The notes beneath the pieces are model-generated. The model was not told where the DNA came from, ran no database searches, and saw nothing but the letters and a program-made list of their open reading frames with translations. Position numbers and translations under genes: made by a program. Shown one piece after another: positions 36,749 through 45,856 of a stretch of DNA of 64,000 nt; position 1 is the stretch's first letter, and each line of letters starts with the position of its first letter. The stretch is from contig NZ_AHCF03000003.1 of NCBI RefSeq assembly GCF_000238275.3, forward strand, positions 1,364,001 to 1,428,000. The letters run 5' to 3'. Source of the DNA: Pseudoalteromonas undina. GTDB taxonomy: Bacteria; Pseudomonadota; Gammaproteobacteria; Enterobacterales; Alteromonadaceae.

Positions 36749-37579
36749 ATGAGTTACCTTGGAACTACCCAAACCCTATTTGTAAAAGAAGTCAGTAATG
36801 AAGGTGCCTATTTAGATGGCCATGACTTAGGTGAAGTATTTTTACCTAAACACGAGATTAAACATGAACTTGAAGCTGGCGATAGCATCAGCGTTTTTAC
36901 CTTTTTAGATAACGCAAACCTGCCAACAGCAACAACTAAAAAACCACACGCACAAGTCGGTGAATATGCCCTACTGCGCGTTAAAGAAATAAACAGCATT
37001 GGTGCTTTTTTAGATTGGGGTTTAGAAAAAGACGTGCTTGCACCGTTTAATGAACAAAAACCGCGTATGCAAGAAGGTTACTCGTATTTAGTCCGTTTAT
37101 ACCTAGATAATGCCAGTCAACGAATTTGTGCTTCAACCAACTTTAATCGCTTTTTATCAAAAGACGAGCCGCAATATAGCCACTTGCAAGAAGTTGATTT
37201 AATTGTGGCAGGTAAAACCGATATCGGCTACAAAGTACTTATTGAAGAATCTCATTTTGGTGTTGTATTTTACAACATGGTATTTAAAAACCTATTTGTT
37301 GGCCAAAAGCTCAAAGGGTTTATTCAAAAAGTACGTGAAGACGGAAAAATTGACGTCATACTTGAAAAGCCAGGTATGGGTAAAGTCAGTGAACTTGGCG
37401 AAAAAATTATGGAAAAACTAAAAGATGAAGGTGGCATATTAGCCATAGGCGATAAGTCTGAACCTGAATTAATTAAAAAAGTATTTTCGACCAGTAAAGC
37501 AAACTACAAAAAAGCCATTGGTGGGTTATTTAAACAAGGCTTAATTGATATTGAAGCTAAGTCTATTCGTTTAAAATAA
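36749..37579 (+). CDS. CvfB-family S1 RNA-binding protein
   Basis: This 276-residue protein has S1-like beta-barrels arranged as in CvfB/YitL: three repeats over about 1-215 (LVKEVSNEGAYLDGHDLGEV, then LLRVKEINSIGAFLDWGLEK, then GFIQKVREDGKIDVIL) and a C-terminal winged-helix (about 220-276). It is likely an RNA-binding or translation-linked regulator. It starts 2 bp after the helicase stop, so the helicase and RNA binder form one operon. Confidence 0.88.
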   Translation: MSYLGTTQTLFVKEVSNEGAYLDGHDLGEVFLPKHEIKHELEAGDSISVFTFLDNANLPTATTKKPHAQVGEYALLRVKEINSIGAFLDWGLEKDVLAPFNEQKPRMQEGYSYLVRLYLDNASQRICASTNFNRFLSKDEPQYSHLQEVDLIVAGKTDIGYKVLIEESHFGVVFYNMVFKNLFVGQKLKGFIQKVREDGKIDVILEKPGMGKVSELGEKIMEKLKDEGGILAIGDKSEPELIKKVFSTSKANYKKAIGGLFKQGLIDIEAKSIRLK

Positions 37580-37585
37580 TTCTAT

Positions 37586-37622
37586 AAAAAAGCCACCTAG
37601 GTATAAACTTAGGTGGCTTTTT
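37586..37622. terminator. Terminator after the helicase-cvfB operon
   Basis: AAAAAGCCACCTA pairs with TAGGTGGCTTTTT around a 10-nt loop. T-runs on both strands suit the converging minus-strand gene that ends at 37635. Confidence 0.9.
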
Positions 37623-37634
37623 CGTATTTAAAAT

Positions 37635-38009
37635 TTATAACTTAATGTTTTTGTAAGGTAAGGTACAACGTGAATATTGATTTGAATATTCAATTAATTC
37701 TTTCTTAGACGTCATATTTAACGGCGCTAATCTAAAAACTTTTTTTGTACACTCATTCTGCATTTCATCGTGTACATCAACACACTCTTTGCTACTTATA
37801 TTAAGTCCAGCTAAAACTCCTTCATTTGTATAGCACAAATGCTGAGCATAATTTTGAGCGATTTTTTTAAACTTAAACAAATCAACGGGGTAATCAGATA
37901 CCAAATCAGTAACATTCGAAACATCATCATACATTTTAGTTGAAAAAACATATTTATTAACAGCAAAGCCACTAATGATAATTACCACTACAAACATTAT
38001 TAAACGCAA
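37635..38009 (-). CDS. Small membrane-anchored or secreted protein of unknown function
   Basis: A 124-residue protein that I do not recognise. It begins with a hydrophobic segment (about 3-18) that may be a signal anchor. The rest is polar and contains four cysteines (59, 76, 87, 115), which could form two disulfides outside the cytoplasm. It lies between a terminator and pyrF, about 90 bp after the pyrF-side neighbour. AACTAAC-rich sequence rather than a clear ribosome binding site precedes the ATG. Confidence 0.55.
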   Translation of the reverse strand: MRLIMFVVVIIISGFAVNKYVFSTKMYDDVSNVTDLVSDYPVDLFKFKKIAQNYAQHLCYTNEGVLAGLNISSKECVDVHDEMQNECTKKVFRLAPLNMTSKKELIEYSNQYSRCTLPYKNIKL

Positions 38010-38098
38010 AGTTAGTTCCTCACTGCATAGCCGTAATTAAATGTAGCACAAACAAAAAGAGTTGTAATAAACTCCTTATAATTATGCAAACTTTAAGT

Positions 38099-38803
38099 TT
38101 AAGCTATTGATTTATTTACATCACTCAATACTTGCACCGGGTTTTGTGCCTGAGTAATAGGACGCCCTATTACTAGGTAGTCACTGCCAGCTTCAATGGC
38201 TTCTTTAGGTGTCATAATACGTTTTTGATCGCCCGCATCACTACCAGCAGGACGAATACCTGGGGTTACTAGTTTAAATTCTCTGCCTAAAGCTGCTTTT
38301 AAACTTTGTGCTTCTTGTGCTGAACACACTACACCATCAAGCCCTGCTTGTTTGGTTAGTTTTGCTAAGTGCATCACTTGCTCTTGTGGTGATTTACTAA
38401 TGCCTAAACGTTTAAGCTCTGCTTCATCCATGCTGGTTAAAACGGTCACTGCAATCAATAATGGGGCTTTATCGCCAAACTGCTCAAGTGCCTGCTTAGC
38501 TTTATGCATCATTTCAAAACCACCACTTGCATGAACATTAACCATCCACACGCCCATTTTAGCTGCAGCAGTTACTGCTTTAGCAACAGTATTTGGAATA
38601 TCGTGGAACTTTAAATCTAAGAATACATCAAAACCTAAATCAACCAGCTCTTTAACAAATGAAGGGCCAAAATAAGTGAACATTTCTTTACCCACTTTTA
38701 ATCGACAGGTATCCGGTGATAACTGTTTAACAAAAGCTAAAGCAGTTTGCTGATCATCATAATCAAGAGCGATAAGAATTTTTTTTGATTGTTCGAAAGA
38801 CAT
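38099..38803 (-). CDS. pyrF: Orotidine-5'-phosphate decarboxylase
   Basis: A 234-residue TIM-barrel enzyme that makes UMP from OMP, the last step of de novo pyrimidine synthesis. The N-terminal IALDYDD and the catalytic [11 protein letters not shown] (Asp-Lys-Asp) are present. The C-terminal phosphate-binding GIRP and YLVIGRPIT complete the site. Length fits the bacterial family. It follows lapA-lapB as in E. coli. Confidence 0.96.
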   Translation of the reverse strand: MSFEQSKKILIALDYDDQQTALAFVKQLSPDTCRLKVGKEMFTYFGPSFVKELVDLGFDVFLDLKFHDIPNTVAKAVTAAAKMGVWMVNVHASGGFEMMHKAKQALEQFGDKAPLLIAVTVLTSMDEAELKRLGISKSPQEQVMHLAKLTKQAGLDGVVCSAQEAQSLKAALGREFKLVTPGIRPAGSDAGDQKRIMTPKEAIEAGSDYLVIGRPITQAQNPVQVLSDVNKSIA

Positions 38804-38836
38804 AACTATCCTACTAGTGAGCGAAAAGTATAAAGA

Positions 38837-39973
38837 TTAAAATCCGTCTAAGCCTCTGCTAGGCACAATGGTTTCCCAATGTTTACACGAAGGGCAATTC
38901 CAATAAATGGTGTAACTTGTAAAGCCACAATGCTGACATTGAAAGTCAGGCTTAGTAGCAATATATGAGGTAACAAGTTTATCTATTTGATTAAGCACAT
39001 CTTTTGTATTTTTATTTTCGGCGCTCATTAACTGCAATAAAAAACTAAAACCACGGATGGTGGGCTGACGTTTTAAACTATCAGTTAAAAACTCAAAGGC
39101 TTGTTCTGTGTGGCCTTGCTCAAGCAACGCTTGGCAGTGCTGTATTTTTATCATTACTCCACCTTTTTCTAATAACTCAGCAACGAGTTCATGAAACTGA
39201 TGGGTTAATTTGAGTTGCTTATAACTATGCGCTAACTTATCAATAAATAATGGCGCAAAAAAGGTAAATTGGCAGATAAGTTCTCGCCAATAATAAATTG
39301 CTTTAACGTAATCCTCTTTTGTATAGGCAGACAAACCGAGTTCATATAGAGGTCTGATTGTTTTAAAGTTTAAGCTAATAGCTTTGCGCATAAGTTGAGG
39401 GTTATTACTGGCAATAGCATGTTCACAGTAAAAGTTTGCGATGGCTTTGAAGTGTTGCTCTTTTGAAAAAAGCTCAGTATGCGCTTCAAACATATTAATG
39501 CCATTTTCCCATTCACGGGTCTGTGAATATAAGGAGATAATTGGCTCAAGAGCATCTTCATGGTTATTTTTTACCAGCCATATTAAATGTTCTTCTGCGC
39601 TATCGAGTAAACCTGCCATGATATAGTCTTCGGCTAATTCTAACCGGCTATTGGCAGCTTGTTTCTCGTTAAGGCTTGGGTGTTTTAATAGCAATTCATG
39701 AATTTTTATTGCGCGGTCGAGCTCACCACGGCGGCGAAACATAGTGGCTAAGGTAGAATAGTGTTCTACAGAGTCAGCAGCTACTTCGAGCAAATTAATT
39801 AAATGCTCAAGCCCCTGATCTTCTTCTCTGTCTAGTAAAAACTTTAAGCCTTTACTGTATTCAGAAGTAATTTGACGATTAAATTGATGAGCCTGATTTT
39901 TCGCACTGTTTTTCCCCATGATCCAGCCATAACCGGCGGCAACAGGAAGCAGTAAAAACAACAGCTCAATCAT
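38837..39973 (-). CDS. lapB: LPS assembly protein B (TPR and rubredoxin-like)
   Basis: A 378-residue protein with an N-terminal membrane anchor (about 1-18), a TPR superhelix (about 35-340) and a C-terminal rubredoxin-type metal knuckle, CQHCGF with CPSCKHW (about 348-368). LapB (YciM) tunes LpxC proteolysis through FtsH and so LPS amount. It starts 2 bp after lapA, which is the conserved pair. Residue ranges for the TPRs are approximate. Confidence 0.94.
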   Translation of the reverse strand: MIELLFLLLPVAAGYGWIMGKNSAKNQAHQFNRQITSEYSKGLKFLLDREEDQGLEHLINLLEVAADSVEHYSTLATMFRRRGELDRAIKIHELLLKHPSLNEKQAANSRLELAEDYIMAGLLDSAEEHLIWLVKNNHEDALEPIISLYSQTREWENGINMFEAHTELFSKEQHFKAIANFYCEHAIASNNPQLMRKAISLNFKTIRPLYELGLSAYTKEDYVKAIYYWRELICQFTFFAPLFIDKLAHSYKQLKLTHQFHELVAELLEKGGVMIKIQHCQALLEQGHTEQAFEFLTDSLKRQPTIRGFSFLLQLMSAENKNTKDVLNQIDKLVTSYIATKPDFQCQHCGFTSYTIYWNCPSCKHWETIVPSRGLDGF

Positions 39974-39975
39974 AA

Positions 39976-40257
39976 TTAGGTATCTTTGTTGGCAATACGC
40001 TTTTTATTATCTTTTTCAGGCGTTAATTGCTTTTTTAAACGGTAATTTTGCCACTTTAATTGCGTAAACAATTTAAAGCTCACAAAGCAACCCACTACAA
40101 CACCTAACAAAAAGCAGATACTTATTATAACGGCTAAAGGTAATGTATTACTGGCTATTATGTAGTTAATTTGTGTTAATTGTGGATTTTGCGAACCCAA
40201 TACAAATGCACCAATTAAAAATAGTGCTGCCAGAATAATTTTTAATACCTTGAACAA
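39976..40257 (-). CDS. lapA: LPS assembly protein A
   Basis: A 93-residue inner-membrane protein with two hydrophobic helices (about 5-22 and 43-65) joined by the short loop GSQNPQLTQINYIIA, then a basic cytoplasmic tail. This is the LapA (YciS, DUF1049) pattern. It lies immediately before lapB and 21 bp after ihfB. Confidence 0.92.
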   Translation of the reverse strand: MFKVLKIILAALFLIGAFVLGSQNPQLTQINYIIASNTLPLAVIISICFLLGVVVGCFVSFKLFTQLKWQNYRLKKQLTPEKDNKKRIANKDT

Positions 40258-40278
40258 GTAACTACTCCAATAAGTTTA

Positions 40279-40566
40279 CTAAGCAATGCTCTCGTTTACA
40301 CGGTCACGTAGTTCTTTGCCTGGCTTAAAATGAGGTACATGCTTACCATCTAACTCTACAGTTTCACCTGTTTTAGGATTGCGACCTGTACGAGGCGCAC
40401 GGTAATGCAAAGAGAAACTTCCAAAACCTCGGATCTCAATACGATCTGAAGAAGATAATGAGCCGGCCATTTGTTCAAGAATTTCTTTAACAGCGTTCTC
40501 AACATCTTTCACAGGAATATGTGAATGTTGTTCAGCAAGTGTTTCTATCAGTTCTGACTTAGTCAT
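40279..40566 (-). CDS. ihfB: Integration host factor beta subunit
   Basis: A 95-residue HU/IHF-fold DNA-bending protein. The DNA-binding arm is in [20 protein letters not shown], and [14 protein letters not shown] precedes it. MTKSELIE is the typical IhfB beginning. The AAGGAAA before the ATG gives a ribosome binding site. It follows rpsA, the conserved order. It would pair with IhfA encoded elsewhere. Confidence 0.97.
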   Translation of the reverse strand: MTKSELIETLAEQHSHIPVKDVENAVKEILEQMAGSLSSSDRIEIRGFGSFSLHYRAPRTGRNPKTGETVELDGKHVPHFKPGKELRDRVNESIA

Positions 40567-40579
40567 AGCGTTTCCTTAA

Positions 40580-40613
40580 AAAGAAATAGTGGAAGGGCAT
40601 AAACTGCCCTTCC
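40580..40613 (-). terminator. Hairpin between rpsA and ihfB (attenuator)
   Basis: GGAAGGGCA (40591-40599) pairs with TGCCCTTCC (40605-40613). On the minus strand ACTATTTCTTTTT follows, an imperfect T-run. It should reduce read-through from rpsA into ihfB rather than block it. Confidence 0.6.
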
Positions 40614-40633
40614 AATTAAAAGACTATAATTAA

Positions 40634-42301
40634 TTAGTCTTTTTGTGCATTTGCGAAAGCAGCTGCCATTGCGTTTTCGAACACTGGCTCTTCTTTCTTA
40701 AGCTTCTCTAGTACTTCTTTCTCTTCTGCTTCGAAAAGAGCTTTAACAGATAAGCTTAAAGTGCGGTTCTTACGATCAACACCAACGTATTTAACTTCGA
40801 TTTCGTCGCCTACAGAAACAACAGTAGTTGCATCTTCAACGCGCTCTTGAGCGATATCAGCTACACGGATGTAACCTTCAACGCCTTCGATAAGTTCAAC
40901 AGTTGCGCCTTTCGCATCAACTTCAGTCACTTTACCTTTAACAATAGCACCTTTTTTGTTTGCATCAAGGTAGTTATTGAATGGGTCAGCTTCGATTTGC
41001 TTAACACCTAGAGAGATACGTTCACGCTCTGGGTCAACTTGCAATACGATAGCAGTGATTTCGTCGCCTTTCTTGAATTCACGTACAGCTTCTTCGCCAG
41101 GTGTATTCCAAGAAATGTCTGAAAGGTGTACAAGACCATCAATACCACCGTCAAGACCGATAAAGATACCGAAGTCAGTGATTGATTTGATCTTACCAGT
41201 AACTTGGTCGCCTTTGTTTTGTAGACGAGCAAATTCCTGCCAAGGATTAGCAATACATTGCTTAAGACCAAGAGAAATACGACGACGTTCTTCGTCGATT
41301 TCAAGAACCATAACTTCAACAGTGTCACCAAGTGAAACAACTTTTGAAGGGTGGATGTTCTTGTTAGTCCAATCCATTTCAGAAACGTGTACTAGACCTT
41401 CAACACCTTCTTCGATTTCTACGAAGCAACCGTAATCAGTAAGGTTAGTTACACGACCAGAAAGTTTAGAACCTTCTGGGTAACGACCAGCGATAGCTGC
41501 CCATGGATCTTCGCCAAGCTGTTTAAGACCTAGAGATACACGAGTTTTATCTTTGTCGAATTTAAGAACTTTAACTGCGATTTCGTCGCCAACATTAACG
41601 ATTTCTGAAGGGTGCTTAACACGCTTCCACGCCATGTCAGTAATGTGTAGTAGACCATCAACACCACCAAGGTCAACGAATGCACCGTAGTCAGTAAGGT
41701 TCTTAACGATACCTTTAACTTCTTGACCTTCAACAAGGTTAGCAAGAAGTTCTTCACGTTCTTGTGAGTTTTCTGATTCGATAACTGCACGACGTGAAAC
41801 AACAACGTTGTTACGTTTTTGATCAAGCTTGATTACTTTAAATTCAAGCTCTTTGCCTTCAAGGTGAGTTGTGTCACGTACTGGACGAACATCAACAAGT
41901 GAACCAGGTAGGAAAGCACGGATTGAATCAACTTCAACAGTGAAACCGCCTTTAACTTTACCGTTGATAACACCAGTAACAGTCTCTTGCTCTTCACATG
42001 CTTTCTCAAGACGGATCCACGCTTCGTGACGCTTCGCTTTCTCACGAGAAAGGATAGTTTCACCGAAACCGTCTTCGATTGCATCTAGTGCAACATCTAC
42101 TTCGTCGCCAACAGCAACTTCTAGTTCACCAGCAGCATTTTTGAACTGCTCTGCAGGGATAGCACTTTCTGATTTAAGACCAGCATCTACAAGTACAATG
42201 TTGTTCTCGATTGAGATTACTGTACCTTTAACGATAGAGCCTTGCTCTGCTTCAAAACCCTTTAAGCTTTCTTCAAATAACTGCGCAAAATTTTCTGACA
42301 T
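40634..42301 (-). CDS. rpsA: 30S ribosomal protein S1
   Basis: A 555-residue protein with six S1 domains at roughly 20-85, 105-170, 190-260, 275-345, 360-435 and 450-520, with the usual divergent first two ([20 protein letters not shown]). It binds mRNA on the ribosome and unfolds leaders. The frame extends to 42349, but [13 protein letters not shown] at 42301 is the family N-terminus. The ribosome binding site is poor, as is normal for this autoregulated gene. The four C-terminal domains make the DNA internally repetitive. Confidence 0.97.
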   Translation of the reverse strand: MSENFAQLFEESLKGFEAEQGSIVKGTVISIENNIVLVDAGLKSESAIPAEQFKNAAGELEVAVGDEVDVALDAIEDGFGETILSREKAKRHEAWIRLEKACEEQETVTGVINGKVKGGFTVEVDSIRAFLPGSLVDVRPVRDTTHLEGKELEFKVIKLDQKRNNVVVSRRAVIESENSQEREELLANLVEGQEVKGIVKNLTDYGAFVDLGGVDGLLHITDMAWKRVKHPSEIVNVGDEIAVKVLKFDKDKTRVSLGLKQLGEDPWAAIAGRYPEGSKLSGRVTNLTDYGCFVEIEEGVEGLVHVSEMDWTNKNIHPSKVVSLGDTVEVMVLEIDEERRRISLGLKQCIANPWQEFARLQNKGDQVTGKIKSITDFGIFIGLDGGIDGLVHLSDISWNTPGEEAVREFKKGDEITAIVLQVDPERERISLGVKQIEADPFNNYLDANKKGAIVKGKVTEVDAKGATVELIEGVEGYIRVADIAQERVEDATTVVSVGDEIEVKYVGVDRKNRTLSLSVKALFEAEEKEVLEKLKKEEPVFENAMAAAFANAQKD

Positions 42302-42396
42302 ACGAATATACGTCTCATATATTAATACCAATAAGCAACCATGCTGCATGGGGTTGTTAAAATAGCACTGGCGTCCTGCTGGTGCATAAAATGTAT

Positions 42397-43107
42397 TTAG
42401 CTTCGTTTAGGAAGCTTACCTTCAGAGATGCTTGAATCTAATAAAGTTATAACTTTATCAAAGACTTGCTGTGCGTTGAGTTCGCTAGTATCAAGCTCAA
42501 TCGCATCCTCTGCAGGTACAAGCGGCGCAACGGCGCGATTCATATCGCGATCATCACGTGCTTGAATGTCTTGTAATAGACCACTTAGTGTAACATCAAG
42601 CCCGCGCTCATTCAACTCAACAAAACGTCTGCGAGCACGTTCTTCTGCGCTTGCGGTTAGAAATATCTTTAATGGCGCATCAGGAAACACAACAGTGCCC
42701 ATATCGCGACCATCAGCAATTAAGCCATTTTCAGTTCTAAACGCACGCTGGCGACGAAGTAACGCTTCACGAACTCGTGGCAATGCCGCCACTTTAGACG
42801 CTGCAGCTCCCACTTCTTCATTTCGAATAGTGGTTGTTACGTCTTCGCCTTCTAAAATAATCTTTCCTGCATTAGTGTCACTGTCTATCAAAAACTGCAC
42901 ATCAAGATTTGCAGCTAATGGAACAAGTGCTTCTTCGTTATCTAACGCAATTTGGTGATGAAGTGCTGCAAGTGAAAGTACGCGATAAATTGCACCGCTA
43001 TCTAACACATCCCAGCCTAATTTTTCAGCCAATAAGCGACAAACAGTTCCTTTACCAGAACCACTTGGGCCATCTACGGTGATTACGGGCATTAATAACG
43101 CCGGCAT
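42397..43107 (-). CDS. cmk: Cytidylate kinase
   Basis: A 236-residue kinase that phosphorylates CMP/dCMP with ATP. The P-loop is GPSGSGKGT (about 14-22), and the CMP-binding insert and [13 protein letters not shown] follow. GGAGG 6 nt before the ATG at 43107 fixes the start five codons upstream of another Met. It lies between aroA and rpsA, the conserved order. Confidence 0.96.
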   Translation of the reverse strand: MPALLMPVITVDGPSGSGKGTVCRLLAEKLGWDVLDSGAIYRVLSLAALHHQIALDNEEALVPLAANLDVQFLIDSDTNAGKIILEGEDVTTTIRNEEVGAAASKVAALPRVREALLRRQRAFRTENGLIADGRDMGTVVFPDAPLKIFLTASAEERARRRFVELNERGLDVTLSGLLQDIQARDDRDMNRAVAPLVPAEDAIELDTSELNAQQVFDKVITLLDSSISEGKLPKRS

Positions 43108-43214
43108 TTAAAACCTCCTTCAATGCACACCAAAATAAACCGCCACATTATACGTCAATTATTAAAGATTATCCGCTTTTAGTATGTAACTTTTTATAAA
43201 TACTTATAAATAGC

Positions 43215-44492
43215 CTATTTACTGACAGATGCTAACACGTTGAAAAATGTTGGGAATGTCTTGTACGTACAGGCTGGATCGTTAATCGTTATGGGCTTAC
43301 CCCCTACTGCCACCATTGCAAAGCACATGGCAATACGATGGTCATCATAGGTATCTACAGCCACATTATTAAACTGTTTTGGCGGTGTGATCTCAATAAA
43401 GTCATGCCCTTCTACTACTTCAGCCCCTACTTTTTTAAGCTCAGTGGCCATAGCGTGTAAACGGTCAGTTTCTTTTACTCGCCAGTTATAAATGTTGCGA
43501 ATTGCCGTTGGCCCTTTTGCAAACAAGGCAACTGTAGCTAGGGTCATTGCAGCATCAGGTATTGCATTAGCATCAATATCAATACCGTTAAGCTCACCTT
43601 TACGAACAACTAAACGTTCGTCATACCAATCAATTTTGGCACCGACCTGCTCCATCACTTTAGCAAAGCCAATATCACCTTGAACTGATTTAGCGCCGAC
43701 GCCTTTAATTTCTATTTCGCCGCCGGCAATTGCTGCAGCAGCAATAAAGTAAGAAGCAGATGAAGCATCCCCTTCGACCATAATTCGCTCAACGGCTTGA
43801 TACTGTTGTGCACCTTTAACGAAGAACGTGGTGTAATTATCATGCTCAACGGTAACACCAAAACGCGCCATTACATCAAGAGTAATATCAATGTAAGGCT
43901 TAGACACTAACGTGCCTTTAATTTTAATGTGTGTATCGCCTTTAAATAATGGCGCAGCCATGAGCAGCGCCGTTAAAAATTGACTTGAAATACTACCGTC
44001 AATTTCGACTTCACCACCCGCTATTTTCCCGCCGACAATTTTAAGTGGCGGATAATCTTTATTTTTTAAATAACTAACATTACCACCTAAGGCTTGCAGT
44101 GCATCAACCAAGTGGCCAATTGGTCGCTCTTCCATACGTGGCTCACCAATTAACTCATACTCCCCAGCAATCGCTGCAAGCACGGCCGTTAAAGGACGGT
44201 ATGCTGTACCTGCATTACCTAAAAACAGTGGTTCAGTTGGCGTTTTAAATACGCCACCTACACCTTCTACGGTCGCGATGGTTCGCTCATCATTAAGTGT
44301 CACATTCACACCGAGCTGCGCTAAGGCGCCCAACATATGACGAATATCATCACTGTCTAATAAGTTTTCTACAACCGTAGTGCCGTTTGATAGTGCAGCC
44401 AATAATAGAATGCGATTTGACAAGCTTTTCGAACCAGGCAGAGTAACACTGCCATTAACCTGTGAAATAGGCGCTAAAGAAAGTTGCTCCAT
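43215..44492 (-). CDS. aroA: 3-phosphoshikimate 1-carboxyvinyltransferase (EPSP synthase)
   Basis: A 425-residue two-domain enzyme of the shikimate pathway. [15 protein letters not shown] is the substrate-binding start, and [14 protein letters not shown] is the phosphoenolpyruvate/glyphosate loop (E. coli has GTAMRP). KETDR ([13 protein letters not shown]) is near 335-347. Its start overlaps the serC stop as TAATG, so the two are translationally coupled. Confidence 0.96.
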   Translation of the reverse strand: MEQLSLAPISQVNGSVTLPGSKSLSNRILLLAALSNGTTVVENLLDSDDIRHMLGALAQLGVNVTLNDERTIATVEGVGGVFKTPTEPLFLGNAGTAYRPLTAVLAAIAGEYELIGEPRMEERPIGHLVDALQALGGNVSYLKNKDYPPLKIVGGKIAGGEVEIDGSISSQFLTALLMAAPLFKGDTHIKIKGTLVSKPYIDITLDVMARFGVTVEHDNYTTFFVKGAQQYQAVERIMVEGDASSASYFIAAAAIAGGEIEIKGVGAKSVQGDIGFAKVMEQVGAKIDWYDERLVVRKGELNGIDIDANAIPDAAMTLATVALFAKGPTAIRNIYNWRVKETDRLHAMATELKKVGAEVVEGHDFIEITPPKQFNNVAVDTYDDHRIAMCFAMVAVGGKPITINDPACTYKTFPTFFNVLASVSK

Positions 44493-45574
44493 TAGCTGTT
44501 CTCCTTTGCGAAAGCCGCCATAAAATCAACTAATGCTTTAACCCCTTCCAGTGGCATTGCGTTATAAATACTCGCGCGCATACCGCCAACAATACGGTGC
44601 CCTTCAAGCGCTAATAAGCCCGCTTCTTTTGACTCTTTAACAAACTTATCATTTAGGCTTTCATCAACTAACCAAAAAGGCACATTCATACGTGAACGAC
44701 AATGCTTCGCTACTTTATTGGTGTAAAAATCAGACTCATCGATAAAGTCATAAAGCAGCTGAGCTTTGGCAGTATTATGTGTTTCCATGGCTTTTACACC
44801 GCCATTTTGTTCAAGCCATTCAAATACTTCAGCTGCTAAATACCATGCAAATGTAGGTGGAGTGTTAAACATACTGCCTTGTTTTGCTTCAAGGGCGTAA
44901 TCCAAAATACCTGGCTTAGCTAGCCCTTCACGCTCAAGTAGCGTTTTACGAACAATTACGATAGCAATACCCGATGGGCCGATATTCTTTTGAGCACCTG
45001 CGTAGATTAAATCAAATTGATTAACGTCAATTTCGCGCGATAGAATAGTCGACGACATATCGGCGACAATCGGTGCTGTTGGGTGACTGGGTACATCAAA
45101 AATCTCTAGACCATCTACAGTTTCATTTGGGCAGTAATGAATATATGCAGCATCGGCTGGTAAAACCCAATCGGCTACCTGCTTAATAGAAAATAAACCG
45201 TTATCATCATTACGTACGTCAATTGTGTGAGTTTGAGTAAACTTATCGGCTTCGCTGGTTGCACTTTTTGACCACACGCCGTTTTCACAATACACCGCTT
45301 TTTTTCCATCAACGTGGAGGTTTAAAGGTACGGCACTAAATTGACCTCGACCACCGCCGTGCATAAACAGCACTTCAAACTCATCACTAATATTCATTAA
45401 GCGACGTAGACTAGCTTCACACTTAGCCGTTAATGCTAAAAATTCTTTACTGCGATGGCTCATTTCCATTACTGAAACGCCAAGCCCTTGCCAGTCTAAA
45501 AACTCTTTTTGTGCTTTTTGCATTACAGCCGGTGGTAACATTGCAGGGCCCGCACAAAAATTATAAATACTCAT
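44492..45574 (-). CDS. serC: Phosphoserine aminotransferase
   Basis: A 360-residue PLP enzyme for serine and pyridoxine synthesis. The PLP lysine is in [12 protein letters not shown], and [10 protein letters not shown] is the typical N-terminus. HGGGRGQF lies at the phosphate-binding turn. Just upstream, between this gene and gyrA, is the foldback repeat. SD-like GAGGAAAAGGT precedes the ATG. Confidence 0.96.
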   Translation of the reverse strand: MSIYNFCAGPAMLPPAVMQKAQKEFLDWQGLGVSVMEMSHRSKEFLALTAKCEASLRRLMNISDEFEVLFMHGGGRGQFSAVPLNLHVDGKKAVYCENGVWSKSATSEADKFTQTHTIDVRNDDNGLFSIKQVADWVLPADAAYIHYCPNETVDGLEIFDVPSHPTAPIVADMSSTILSREIDVNQFDLIYAGAQKNIGPSGIAIVIVRKTLLEREGLAKPGILDYALEAKQGSMFNTPPTFAWYLAAEVFEWLEQNGGVKAMETHNTAKAQLLYDFIDESDFYTNKVAKHCRSRMNVPFWLVDESLNDKFVKESKEAGLLALEGHRIVGGMRASIYNAMPLEGVKALVDFMAAFAKENS

Positions 45575-45617
45575 TACCTTTTCCTCATTCCAGTAATTTA
45601 CTGTTTAACTTGAACTA

Positions 45618-45783
45618 TAATACCAATCCGCAATAATACTTAATCATTTTACGGGGCTAAACGTGTCGCTACCTGCGTTAAAAAATTCTCATTTAGAACA
45701 ACTAAATAGCAAATTTTTTGCCTAGCTATCAACACGTTTTTCCAGCCTCAAAATAGACCACTTAATTAAGTGAATTGGTATTA
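45618..45783. mobile_element. Foldback repeat with TAATACCAAT / ATTGGTATTA ends
   Basis: A 166-bp unit begins TAATACCAAT (45618-45627) and ends ATTGGTATTA (45774-45783). Further inside AACGTGT and ACACGTT pair, and around the centre AAAAAATT and AATTTTTT flank a small ATTTAG/CTAAAT hairpin. The whole unit can fold back on itself. There is no ORF. From memory, units of this kind are dispersed in Pseudoalteromonas and relatives. It lies 43 bp upstream of serC and after the gyrA terminator. Confidence 0.75.
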
Positions 45784-45821
45784 AACTAATTCAAGTGTCT
45801 TTAGTTTTTTTCAACCATATA

Positions 45822-45847
45822 AAAAAAGCGGCCAAGGCCGCTTTTTT
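45822..45847 (-). terminator. Terminator of gyrA
   Basis: AAAAAAGCGGCC and GGCCGCTTTTTT pair around two A residues. On the minus strand T-runs follow the stem. It is 10 bp past the gyrA stop. Confidence 0.92.
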
Positions 45848-45856
45848 CAATCTCAA

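Noticed and set aside
40634..42301. Internal direct repeats suggesting a duplication
   Set aside because: They are the S1 domains of ribosomal protein S1, a normal feature of rpsA.
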